Below the pieces are notes generated by a model, which worked only from the letters and a program-made list of their open reading frames with translations, searched no databases and was not told the DNA's origin. A stretch of DNA of 64,000 nucleotides from contig NZ_MOBM01000038.1 of the NCBI RefSeq assembly GCF_003732275.1, positions 372,001 to 436,000 of the forward strand. The letters are read 5' to 3'. Each line of letters begins with the position of its first letter. Within the stretch, counting starts at the first letter, position 1. Positions 18,627 through 26,188 of this stretch are shown here, in pieces. Source of the DNA: Pseudomonas frederiksbergensis (GTDB lineage: Bacteria > Pseudomonadota > Gammaproteobacteria > Pseudomonadales > Pseudomonadaceae). Position numbers and translations under genes: made by a program.

Positions 18627-21600
18627 AAATTCTCGCGATCCGCCTGAAAAACCTCGCCTCCCTGGCCGGGCCTTTTGAAATCGATTTCACCGCTGAGCCC
18701 TTGGCCAGTGCCGGTCTGTTCGCGATTACCGGACCGACCGGGGCCGGCAAAAGCACGCTGCTCGACGCCCTGTGCCTGGCGCTGTTTGGCGCCGTGCCGC
18801 GCCTGAACAACACCGGCCGCGACGCCAAGGTCCCGGATGCCGATGGCGAAATCGGCACCGGCGACCCGCGTACCCTGCTGCGTCGTGGCACCGGTGAAGG
18901 CTATGCGGAAGTGGATTTCGTCGGCATCGACGGTCGCCGCTATCGCGCTCGCTGGGAGGCCAACCGCGCTCGAGAAAAGGCCGGCGGCAAACTGCAAGCC
19001 AGTCGCCAGAGCCTGCGCGACATCGATCAGGATCAACTGCTGGCCAGCCAGAAAGGCGAATACAAAGCTCAGCTCGAAGCCGCGCTGGGCCTGAACTTCG
19101 AACAGTTCACCCGCGCCGTCATGCTGGCTCAGAGCGAGTTCAGCGCCTTCCTCAAGGCTGACGACAACGACCGCAGCGAACTGCTGGAAAAGCTCACCGA
19201 CACCGCGCTCTACACCCGCCTCGGTCGACGCGCTTTCGACAAGACCAAAGAAGCTCGTGAAGCCCACAAGCTGTTGCAGGATCAGGCCACCGGGGTCACG
19301 CCGCTCTCCCCCGAAGCTCGGGCTGAACTCGATGAGCGTTTCAACAACGCTCAGCAGCAACTCAAGACCCAACAAGCGCAGCTCAAACAGTTGGAGTTGC
19401 AACACACCTGGCTCAAGGAACTGCGCCAGGTGCAGGACGCGCAACAGAGCGCCACCGAGCAACTGCACTCCGCCCAGCAACACTGGAACAGCCTCGCCGG
19501 CGAGCGCTTGAAGCTGACCCGACTGGAGCAACTGGCGCCGCAACGGCATCAGTTCGCACGCAAGACCGAACTCACCGCCCAGCTCACGCCGCTGGCAGCG
19601 CAGATTCAGCTGCACACGCAACAGCAAAGCGAGCTGATCGAGCGACAGACTCAACTCGAACAGAGCCTGGGCACCGCCCAAACGGTGCTGACCCAAGCGC
19701 AAAGCCAACACACCTCCAGCGCGCCACTGCTGCGCCAGGCCTTCGAAGAGCAAAGCGCCCTCGCCCGTCTGGTCAAGGACGCCAGCCGCAGTGCCGACCT
19801 CAAGCAGCAGGCGGAACAGGCCTGCACTCAGGGTCAGGGGACGATTCAGGGTTTGCTCGACCAACAGAAACAGGTCGCCGAACGGTTGCAGCGAATTGCC
19901 GGCGAGCTTGAGCAAAGCACCCCTCTGGCGCCGTTGAGCGATGCCTGGAATGCCTACCGCGATCGCCTGCAACAACTGATGCTGATCGGTAATCGCCTGA
20001 ACAAGGGCCAGGCCGAACTGGCGGCTCTGGAGCAAAACGCCGCCCGCGCCGCCCAGGAGCTGGCCACCCAGCGCCAGAGCCTTGAGGTGCTGTACAAAGA
20101 GGCCGGCGCCGAACCTGAAGCGGTGGCCGAGCAGATTCAGATCCTCGGCAGTCTGCTACAGGACAACCGCAAGCAACTGCGGGCCTTTGAAGAACTGACG
20201 CGACTGTGGGCCAGCCAACAGGAACTGGACAAGCGCGGCGCCGAGCTTCAGCAGCGACAACTCGCCGCTCAGCAAGATCGCGATCGTCTGACCCAGGACG
20301 GCGTGAAGACCAAAGCCGAACTGAGCGTCGCCGAACAGACCCTGACCGTCACCCGCGAACTGCTGGAGCGTCAGCGCCTGGCGCGCAGTGCCAGTGTCGA
20401 AGAACTGCGCGCGCGGTTGCAGGACGATCAGCCGTGCCCGGTTTGTGGCAGCCCGGACCATCCCTATCATCAGCCTGAAGCCTTGTTGCAAAGCCTCGGC
20501 CGGCATGATGAAAGCGAACAGACCAACGCTCAGAAAGCCGTCGACCTGCTCAAGGAAAAACTCACCGATCTGCGCGCCGAAGTCGGCGGTTTGATTGCTC
20601 AGCAAAAGGAATTGCTGCAACAGCAAGAACAGCTCGCGGCTCAGCAACAAGGCCTGACGCCAAGCCTGGAAGCGCACCCACTGTCCGCACAACTGTTGGG
20701 CCAGGACGCCAGCAAACGCGATGCCTGGCTAACGCAACAAAGCAGCCAGTTGAACCAGAGCATCACGCAGGACGAACAACGGCAAACCGCCCTGCTCACC
20801 CTGCAACAGGATGCCGCGCGCCTTGCACAGCAACTGCGCAGCGCCGAAGCGGCAAGTCAGCAAGCAACACAACACCTGCTCAACCAGCAACGAGAGTTGA
20901 GCAGTGATCGCCAACGCCTGGATGAAGAACTGACGGCGTTCAGCACCCTGCTGCCAGCCGAGACGCTCGAGGCCTTGCGCAACGAACCCGCCGCGACCTT
21001 CATGCAGCTCGACCGGCAGATTGCCCAGCGTCTGGAACAACTCGACCAGCAGCGCGATGAACTCGGCGAACAGCAACAACGCCAGCAGACGCTGGAGAAA
21101 GAACAGTACCAACAGCAGACCCGCACCCAGCAGTTGGACGCCGCGCAACAGCAGTTCACGGCGTTGACCGGGCAGCAACAGGCTTGCCAGCAGAAACTGA
21201 CTCAACTGCTGGGCGAACATGCCAGCGCCGAACAGTGGCAGCAGCAACTGGATCAGGCCGTCGAGCAGGCGCGCACTGCCGAAGCGACGGCCAATCAGGA
21301 ATTGCAAACCGTGCGCACGCGATTGGTGCAACTGGCCGCTGAACTCAAGGCGCAGCAGGAGCGTTCGCAGGCCCTGGAAACCGAAGATCGCGAGCTGAGC
21401 GCCAAGATCGCCGACTGGCGTGCGCAGCATCCAGAACTGGACGACGGCGGACTGGAAGATTTGTTGGGCGTCGACGACCAACATGTCAGTGAACTGCGTC
21501 AACGCTTGCAGCAGAGCGAAAAAGCCATCGAGCAAGCCAAGGTGCTGTTGCAGGAGCGCGATCAGCGCTTGCTCGATCATCAGGCGCAGCACAACGGCAA

Positions 21601-22264
21601 TCTCGATGCAGAACAACTGGCCACGACGCTGGCCGAGCTGCAAAACCTGTTCGCCACCAGCGAGCACCGCTGCGCCGAATTGCGCGCAGAACAGGCCGAG
21701 GATCAGCGTCGACAGAACGCCAATCAGGCGCTGGCGCAACAGATCGCCGACGCCTACACCGAGTATCAGCGCTGGGCACGCTTGAATGCGCTGATCGGTT
21801 CGGCCACCGGCGACACCTTCCGCAAGATCGCCCAGGCCTACAACCTCGACCTGTTGGTGCACCACGCCAACGTCCAATTGCGACAACTGGTGCGGCGCTA
21901 TCGTTTGAAACGCGGCGGCAGCATGCTCGGGTTATTGGTGATGGACACCGAGATGGGCGATGAACTGCGCTCGGTGCATTCGCTGTCCGGTGGCGAGACG
22001 TTCCTGGTGTCGCTGGCGCTGGCGCTCGGTTTGGCGTCAATGGCTTCGAGCACGCTGAAAATCGAATCGCTGTTCATCGACGAAGGCTTCGGCAGCCTCG
22101 ATCCGGAATCCCTGCAACTGGCCATGGACGCCCTTGACGGTTTGCAAGCGCAGGGCCGCAAGGTCGCGGTGATTTCCCACGTGCAGGAAATGCATGAACG
22201 GATTCCGGTACAGATTCAGGTCCACCGCCAAGGCAACGGCCTGAGTACGCTGGAGGTGAAATGA
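18623..22264 (+). CDS. sbcC: exonuclease subunit SbcC (SMC-like ATPase)
   Basis: The 1213-residue ATPase has Walker A GPTGAGKS at residues 37-44, two long Gln-rich coiled coils, a zinc-hook CPVCG at about 604-608 at the apex, and the C-terminal ABC signature LSGGETFLVSLALALGLAS with Walker B SLFIDEGFGSLD. It pairs with SbcD in hairpin and end processing. The coiled-coil part is extremely rich in glutamine. The gene overlaps both sbcD and the GST-like gene after it by four bases, so all three are translated in sequence. Confidence 0.95.
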   Translation: MKILAIRLKNLASLAGPFEIDFTAEPLASAGLFAITGPTGAGKSTLLDALCLALFGAVPRLNNTGRDAKVPDADGEIGTGDPRTLLRRGTGEGYAEVDFVGIDGRRYRARWEANRAREKAGGKLQASRQSLRDIDQDQLLASQKGEYKAQLEAALGLNFEQFTRAVMLAQSEFSAFLKADDNDRSELLEKLTDTALYTRLGRRAFDKTKEAREAHKLLQDQATGVTPLSPEARAELDERFNNAQQQLKTQQAQLKQLELQHTWLKELRQVQDAQQSATEQLHSAQQHWNSLAGERLKLTRLEQLAPQRHQFARKTELTAQLTPLAAQIQLHTQQQSELIERQTQLEQSLGTAQTVLTQAQSQHTSSAPLLRQAFEEQSALARLVKDASRSADLKQQAEQACTQGQGTIQGLLDQQKQVAERLQRIAGELEQSTPLAPLSDAWNAYRDRLQQLMLIGNRLNKGQAELAALEQNAARAAQELATQRQSLEVLYKEAGAEPEAVAEQIQILGSLLQDNRKQLRAFEELTRLWASQQELDKRGAELQQRQLAAQQDRDRLTQDGVKTKAELSVAEQTLTVTRELLERQRLARSASVEELRARLQDDQPCPVCGSPDHPYHQPEALLQSLGRHDESEQTNAQKAVDLLKEKLTDLRAEVGGLIAQQKELLQQQEQLAAQQQGLTPSLEAHPLSAQLLGQDASKRDAWLTQQSSQLNQSITQDEQRQTALLTLQQDAARLAQQLRSAEAASQQATQHLLNQQRELSSDRQRLDEELTAFSTLLPAETLEALRNEPAATFMQLDRQIAQRLEQLDQQRDELGEQQQRQQTLEKEQYQQQTRTQQLDAAQQQFTALTGQQQACQQKLTQLLGEHASAEQWQQQLDQAVEQARTAEATANQELQTVRTRLVQLAAELKAQQERSQALETEDRELSAKIADWRAQHPELDDGGLEDLLGVDDQHVSELRQRLQQSEKAIEQAKVLLQERDQRLLDHQAQHNGNLDAEQLATTLAELQNLFATSEHRCAELRAEQAEDQRRQNANQALAQQIADAYTEYQRWARLNALIGSATGDTFRKIAQAYNLDLLVHHANVQLRQLVRRYRLKRGGSMLGLLVMDTEMGDELRSVHSLSGGETFLVSLALALGLASMASSTLKIESLFIDEGFGSLDPESLQLAMDALDGLQAQGRKVAVISHVQEMHERIPVQIQVHRQGNGLSTLEVK

Positions 22265-22857
22265 ATACGTTGTATTCATTCCGCCGCTGCCCCTACGCCA
22301 TGCGCGCACGCATGGCCCTGCACAATTCGGGGGTTGCGGTGAATATCGTCGAGGTCAGCCTCAAGGCCAAACCGGCCGAAATGCTCGCACTGTCGAGCAA
22401 AGGCACGGTGCCGGTGCTGAGTGTGGATGGGCAGGTGATCGATGAGAGCCTGGAAATCATGCGCTGGGCGCTGGCGCAGAACGATCCGCAGGACTGGTTG
22501 CTCAAGGATGATCCGCAAGGACAGCAACGCAGCGCCGCACTGATCGAAGAGAACGATCAGGTGTTCAAGGTGTACCTGAATCGCTACAAGTATGCCGAGC
22601 GTTATCCTGAGCAACCGATGGAGTTTTACCGATCAGAGGGCGAGGTGTTTTTGCAAAAACTGGATGATTTGCTGGAAGGGCGCGACTACTTGCTGGCCGG
22701 GCATCCGAGCCTGGCGGATATCGCCGTGATGCCGTTCGTACGGCAATTCGCCCACGTGGATCGCGAGTGGTTCGGGCAGACGCCTTATGTGCGGTTGCAG
22801 GCGTGGTTGCAGCGCTTCATCGAGTCAGACCTGTTCACCGGTGTGATGCAGAAATAA
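22261..22857 (+). CDS. glutathione S-transferase family protein
   Basis: The 198-residue protein has a thioredoxin-fold N-terminus with the active-site motif RRCPYAMRAR (Cys10) and the cis-proline region GTVPVLSVDGQVIDESLEIM, followed by an all-helical domain from about residue 85 with LAGHPSLADIAVMPF. The CPYxxR active site resembles glutaredoxin-2 and omega/beta-type GSTs, which perform thiol transfer. Its ATG overlaps the sbcC stop (ATGA), so it is co-expressed with the DNA-repair nuclease, an association with no obvious explanation. A REP pair follows. Confidence 0.88.
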   Translation: MNTLYSFRRCPYAMRARMALHNSGVAVNIVEVSLKAKPAEMLALSSKGTVPVLSVDGQVIDESLEIMRWALAQNDPQDWLLKDDPQGQQRSAALIEENDQVFKVYLNRYKYAERYPEQPMEFYRSEGEVFLQKLDDLLEGRDYLLAGHPSLADIAVMPFVRQFAHVDREWFGQTPYVRLQAWLQRFIESDLFTGVMQK

Positions 22858-22868
22858 CACCGCGCACT

Positions 22869-23000
22869 TGTGGCGAGGGAGCTTGCTCCCGCTCGGCTGC
22901 GTAGCAGTCGTATATCAGCCGATGAAAGCTGTCTGAAACAATGAGGTGGCAGGTTTTGGGGCTGCTGCGCAGCCCAGCGGGAGCAAGCTCCCTCGCCACA
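22869..23000. repeat. REP pair, GTGGCGAGGGAGCTTGCTCCC family
   Basis: The arms gtggcgagggagcttgctcc-c and gggagcaagctccctcgcca-c flank ~90 bases that also contain inner complementary parts (ctcggctgcgtagcagtcg / gctgctgcgcagccc). This is a second REP family, also seen at 50801-50920 and 55634-55764. Confidence 0.85.
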
Positions 23001-23013
23001 TTAGATTGGGGAT

Positions 23014-23271
23014 TCATGCCAATACCGCGCACATCCCCAACGCCGAGCAGTCCACCTGGAACGGCCCGAAGAATCCGCCATTGGGCTTGATCGGCGGATT
23101 ACCCACCAGCAGCTCCAAAGCCTTGGCAGTCTGAATGTTGTGGGCGATGTTGTGGTTGCATTCGATGGCCCGTGCCACCGACCCCGCCGAGCCCTGCCCG
23201 ATCCCAAGTAAAGAAGCGCCATTGGTCATGAACGCCAGGAAGGCGATGACCCAGAGCTTGCGTCCTTTCAT
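23014..23271 (-). CDS. small membrane or secreted protein, unknown
   Basis: An 85-residue protein with a charged start (MKGRK) and a hydrophobic segment (LWVIAFLAFMTNGASLLGIG), then a hydrophilic part with three cysteines (IECNHN, VDCSALGMC) and NPPIKPNGGFFGPF. The cysteines suggest a periplasmic, disulfide-bonded domain. Its ATG overlaps the stop of the gene before it by four bases, so the two are made together. I do not recognise a family. Confidence 0.6.
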   Translation of the reverse strand: MKGRKLWVIAFLAFMTNGASLLGIGQGSAGSVARAIECNHNIAHNIQTAKALELLVGNPPIKPNGGFFGPFQVDCSALGMCAVLA

Positions 23272-23480
23272 GCCCCCACCACTCCCGCCACGTCGGCGTG
23301 ATCGACCATTACGTTTTGCGCGCGGTGTTCGAATTGAATGGCGGGATAAGCGACCTGAATCGGTGCTTGAAGGCTTTGTTGCGATTGAGCCGAAAGGCTG
23401 ACGAGCAACACCATGACCACGTAAAGACCGATGGCCAGGTAGGCGCCGTATTTGGCAGAAGTGATGATTGCGCTGGCCAT
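23268..23480 (-). CDS. small single-span membrane protein, unknown
   Basis: A 70-residue protein with a hydrophobic helix at residues ~11-30 (YGAYLAIGLYVVMVLLVSLS) and a short soluble tail. The ATG at 23480 has GGAGA five to six bases before it and is preferred over the upstream start at 23498. It is translationally coupled (ATGA) with the small protein that follows. No family recognised; the pair may form a small envelope complex (inference). Confidence 0.6.
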   Translation of the reverse strand: MASAIITSAKYGAYLAIGLYVVMVLLVSLSAQSQQSLQAPIQVAYPAIQFEHRAQNVMVDHADVAGVVGA

Positions 23481-23595
23481 GGTGTTCTCCGTTGGCATGT
23501 TTCAGTGCCCACAGAATCGATCAAAAAACAGAAGATAACTAGCGAGCTTTATGCATAGTAGCTATCAGTTTTATTGATCATGAACCCGGCGTGTT

Positions 23596-23721
23596 TCAGT
23601 CCTCGATAAAACTCATCAAGCGCTCGCGGGCCGCCTCAGGTTCGTTTGAAACGGGCTGGGCTGCAGACAGAATCGGGGTTGAATAGAGAAACAGGAGAAC
23701 CACTGCCAGACGCATCGCCAT
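23596..23721 (-). CDS. tiny secreted peptide, unknown
   Basis: A 41-residue reading frame that is mostly a signal peptide (MAMRLAVVLLFLYSTPILSA then AQP) followed by an acidic ~20-residue tail ending RLMSFIED. AAGGA lies eight bases before the ATG at 23721. The mature part would be only about 20 residues. Evidence is limited to signal peptide, ribosome binding site and its position among similar small genes. Confidence 0.4.
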   Translation of the reverse strand: MAMRLAVVLLFLYSTPILSAAQPVSNEPEAARERLMSFIED

Positions 23722-23832
23722 GCTGTCGATCCTTATTGGGGAAGGAGTCAAAAACTCAGCGTCAAATTTAAACTCATGGCCATGTGATATCAAGCAATAC
23801 ATTGATAGCAATATGATGCTGTCGGAAACGCG

Positions 23833-23908
23833 TTATGCAGGAGCGACATCACTTCGGGGCTTTTCGGCGCTTATAGCTCGATCGGCAAGTGACTTCGCTC
23901 CTGCATAA
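23833..23908. repeat. inverted repeat, TTATGCAGGAGCGA..TCACTT
   Basis: Two 22-base arms (23833-23854 and 23887-23908) pair with two mismatches around a 32-base loop. It lies 20 bases beyond the stop of the small gene at 23928 (minus strand) and may end its transcript. The sequence differs from the three REP families of this window. Confidence 0.65.
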
Positions 23909-23927
23909 AAGGTGCAAGGCTTACATT

Positions 23928-24107
23928 TCAGTGTTGGGTTTTATGATCCAGCGCGGCGTAGAAGTTGGCGCTCTGTTGCAGGTATTTCTGGGTGTAGCTC
24001 TGGGTGTGGGATTTTTTATCGCTGATTTCAACGTTGGCGCTGGCTGGCAGTGCAACGGTGGCAGAGATAGCGGAAGCGGCGATGACGGAGAAGAGATTGA
24101 AGTTCAT
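23928..24107 (-). CDS. small secreted protein, unknown
   Basis: A 59-residue protein: signal peptide at 1-25 (NFNLFSVIAASAISATVALP-ASA), then a mature part of ~34 polar residues rich in Ser, Gln, Lys and His (SDKKSHTQSYTQKYLQQSAN). CGAGGA precedes the ATG at 24107. There are no cysteines. I do not recognise the family. The small size, signal peptide and strong ribosome binding site support a real gene, but no function can be given. Confidence 0.6.
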   Translation of the reverse strand: MNFNLFSVIAASAISATVALPASANVEISDKKSHTQSYTQKYLQQSANFYAALDHKTQH

Positions 24108-24234
24108 GGCGGTATTCCTCGATTCAGTTGGCTTGCTTGCCCGGTGGGGCCGTGAAGCAAACTTAACTCCCGAGGGTCGGCGCCTTGAAATGCTTTGTAG
24201 CATTAGCCGATATCAGTCTCATTAATAGAAGGTT

Positions 24235-24259
24235 GCAGGCCCCATCAACCGGGGCCTGC
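24235..24259 (-). terminator. possible terminator hairpin after the lactonase gene
   Basis: A perfect nine-base stem GCAGGCCCC/GGGGCCTGC with a seven-base loop begins four bases after the lactonase stop. The following bases on the minus strand (AACCTTCTATTAATG) have only a weak T-rich tract, so termination efficiency is doubtful. Confidence 0.55.
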
Positions 24260-24262
24260 GGT

Positions 24263-25438
24263 CTATTGACGCACCAGGAACTTGAGATCGCTGGGGGCAT
24301 CCATCGGCAGTTTCTGCACGGTTTTACCCAACAGACCGGTCTTGGCGTCGCGTTCGACGACGACAATCTGGTTGCTCTTCTGGTTGGCAATCAGCACGAA
24401 CTTGCCACTCGGATCGAGGCTGAACTCGCGCGGGTGATCACCGTCCACGGAGCGGCGCTGAAGCTCCTTGAGGTGCCCGGTCGCCGGGTCGATGGCGAAC
24501 ACCAGCAATTGATTGGTGGTGCCACGGTTGCTGACGTAAAGGAACTTGCCGTCGGCCGAGGCGTGAAGCGCAGCCGCAGCCTTGCCCGATGTCGGCAGAC
24601 CCGCCGCCAGATCGACCAACTGCGTTTGCTCAAGCCTGCCGTCGCGGTAATCGAACACCGCGACCTGCGCGCTCATTTCCATGGTCAGCCAGGCGTGCTT
24701 GCCATCGGCGCTGAACAGCAAGTGTCGCGGCCCGCTGCCGGGTGGCAACTGGACGGACGCCGGTTTGGCGGCGGTCAATGGCAGTTCCGGATTAGCTTTT
24801 GGATCGAAGCGATAGACGAAAATCTTGTCCGCTCCCAAGTCGTTGGAAAACACGTATCGGCCATCCGGTGATGAAACCACCGAATGCACGTGCGCTGACT
24901 TCTGCCGCTCAGGATTGACCCGGCTGGACGGATGACTGCTCATCTGCACGACGGGTTTTAGCTTGCCATCGGTGCCCACCGGTAACACCGCCAAGGTGCC
25001 GCCCGGGTCTTCAGCCACCGAGTAGTTGCTGACAAACACGTGACTGGCGTCGCCGCTGACGCTCGAGTGCGTCGGCTCGTTGCCCAGGGTTTGCACCTGA
25101 CTGATCAGGCTCAACTCGTGGGTCTTGGGGTCGATCGCATAGCTGCTGACACGCCCTACCGGATCGGCCTGACCCGGGCCGTTTTCGTTGACCGCGAACA
25201 GGCGCTGTTGATCCTTGGACACGGCGAGCCAGGACGGGTTGGCGCTCTTCACCACTTGCAGGGGTTTGGCGTCGATCTGCCCGGTGCGGCTGTCGAAGCT
25301 CAGGCGATAAATACCCTGGCTCTGGCCGGCGGTGTACGAGCCCACCAGCAACTCGTAATGATCGGCCGGTGCCGCCTGCACGCCCATCGCGCCGACACTG
25401 CCGGCCATCAACAGTGGCCAGAGGTTACGCATCCTCAT
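24263..25438 (-). CDS. lactonase family protein (6-phosphogluconolactonase-like beta-propeller) with signal peptide
   Basis: The 391-residue protein is a seven-bladed beta-propeller of the Pgl/YbhE-type lactonase family (ELLVGSYTAGQSQGIYRL at the start, SGPRHLLFSADGKHAWLTME in the middle, GDHPREFSLDPSGKFVLIAN near the end). A cleavable signal peptide (NLWPLLMAGSVGAMGVQA-APAD) predicts a periplasmic location, so sugar-phosphate lactones are unlikely substrates; free aldonolactones fit better. The start at 25438 has GAGGA eight bases upstream and lies inside the end of the preceding gene (14-base overlap). A hairpin GCAGGCCCC..GGGGCCTGC at 24235-24259 follows. Confidence 0.86.
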   Translation of the reverse strand: MRMRNLWPLLMAGSVGAMGVQAAPADHYELLVGSYTAGQSQGIYRLSFDSRTGQIDAKPLQVVKSANPSWLAVSKDQQRLFAVNENGPGQADPVGRVSSYAIDPKTHELSLISQVQTLGNEPTHSSVSGDASHVFVSNYSVAEDPGGTLAVLPVGTDGKLKPVVQMSSHPSSRVNPERQKSAHVHSVVSSPDGRYVFSNDLGADKIFVYRFDPKANPELPLTAAKPASVQLPPGSGPRHLLFSADGKHAWLTMEMSAQVAVFDYRDGRLEQTQLVDLAAGLPTSGKAAAALHASADGKFLYVSNRGTTNQLLVFAIDPATGHLKELQRRSVDGDHPREFSLDPSGKFVLIANQKSNQIVVVERDAKTGLLGKTVQKLPMDAPSDLKFLVRQ

Positions 25439-25721
25439 TCGCTTCGTCCTCATCGTCACCACCGCCGAATGCTTCCATGGGCACCAACCGGTGCTCGCCG
25501 GAATCGCCGGTAATGATCCAGCTCTTCAAGTCAGGATCGAAAGTCGCCGCCGCGATCTGCGCCACGCTGAACTCCCAGCGCTTGAGCGCCCGACCGTCCA
25601 TGCATTCGATGTGCAGGTTATCGTCTTCATCGAGAGAGAAGTCGAACGCGTGCAGCCCGTCGATTTCCAACATGTCGCAATGTTCGAGGGCGTTGATCAA
25701 GGTGTCGTCTACGGCAGTCAT
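25425..25721 (-). CDS. conserved small acidic protein, unknown
   Basis: A 98-residue protein rich in Asp and Glu, with MLEIDGLHAFDFSLDEDDNL and SWIITGDSGEHRLVPMEAFG as notable stretches and an acidic tail (GGGDDEDEANEDA). I recognise it as a conserved Pseudomonas hypothetical protein, possibly of the DUF5629 type, but am not sure of the number. The gene overlaps the lactonase start by 14 bases, so the two form an operon. The ATG at 25721 gives the natural start. Confidence 0.7.
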   Translation of the reverse strand: MTAVDDTLINALEHCDMLEIDGLHAFDFSLDEDDNLHIECMDGRALKRWEFSVAQIAAATFDPDLKSWIITGDSGEHRLVPMEAFGGGDDEDEANEDA

Positions 25722-25816
25722 GGCAGTCAATCTTTGAATGGAAAAAAGCAATGATAGCTCAATGTGGAAGCGGGCTCGTGTCGGTCACAACACTCGCACA
25801 CGACACCGAACACATG

Positions 25817-26179
25817 TGGGAGCGGGCTTGCTCGCGAAGACGGTGGCACATCCAACCTCGAAGTGACTGTCAGACCGCTATCGCGAGCAGGCTCGCTCCC
25901 ACAATGGGTCAGTGCCGATCACATCATTCGCGCACGACACCGGACACACGTGGGAGCGAGCCTGCTCGCGAAGACGGTGGCACATCCAACCTCGAAGTGA
26001 CTGTCAGACCGCTATCGCGAGCAGGCTCGCTCCCACAATGGGTCAGTGCCGATCACATCATTCGCGCACGACACCGAACACATGTGGGAGCGAGCCTGCT
26101 CGCGATGATGGCGGCACATCCAACATCACAGTGACTGTCAGATCGCTTTCGCGAGCAAGCCCGCTCCCACAGGGATTGT
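25817..26179. repeat. tandem array of a 134-bp unit made of REP pairs
   Basis: A 134-base unit starting with TGGGAGCGGGCTTGCTCGCG occurs at 25817-25950 and 25951-26084, nearly identical, and a third, diverged and shortened copy runs from 26085 to about 26179. Each unit holds one inverted REP pair plus the spacer cacatccaacctcgaagtga and the linker gggtcagtgccgatcacatc. A further partial linker lies at 25785-25816. The array fills the space between the small acidic protein and the aldehyde dehydrogenase genes. Confidence 0.9.
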
Positions 26180-26188
26180 GACCAGTCG

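Noticed and set aside
18542..20035. Long minus-strand frame opposite sbcC (497 residues), and similar ones opposite the RND gene (34129-35655) and mltD (54183-55796)
   Set aside because: All are mirror frames of strongly conserved genes, with no ribosome binding site and compositions that reflect only the codon use of the real gene.
25817..26179. Regular repeats that might be a CRISPR array
   Set aside because: The unit is 134 bp and includes REP palindromes; the spacers are repeated too, not unique, and no cas gene is near.
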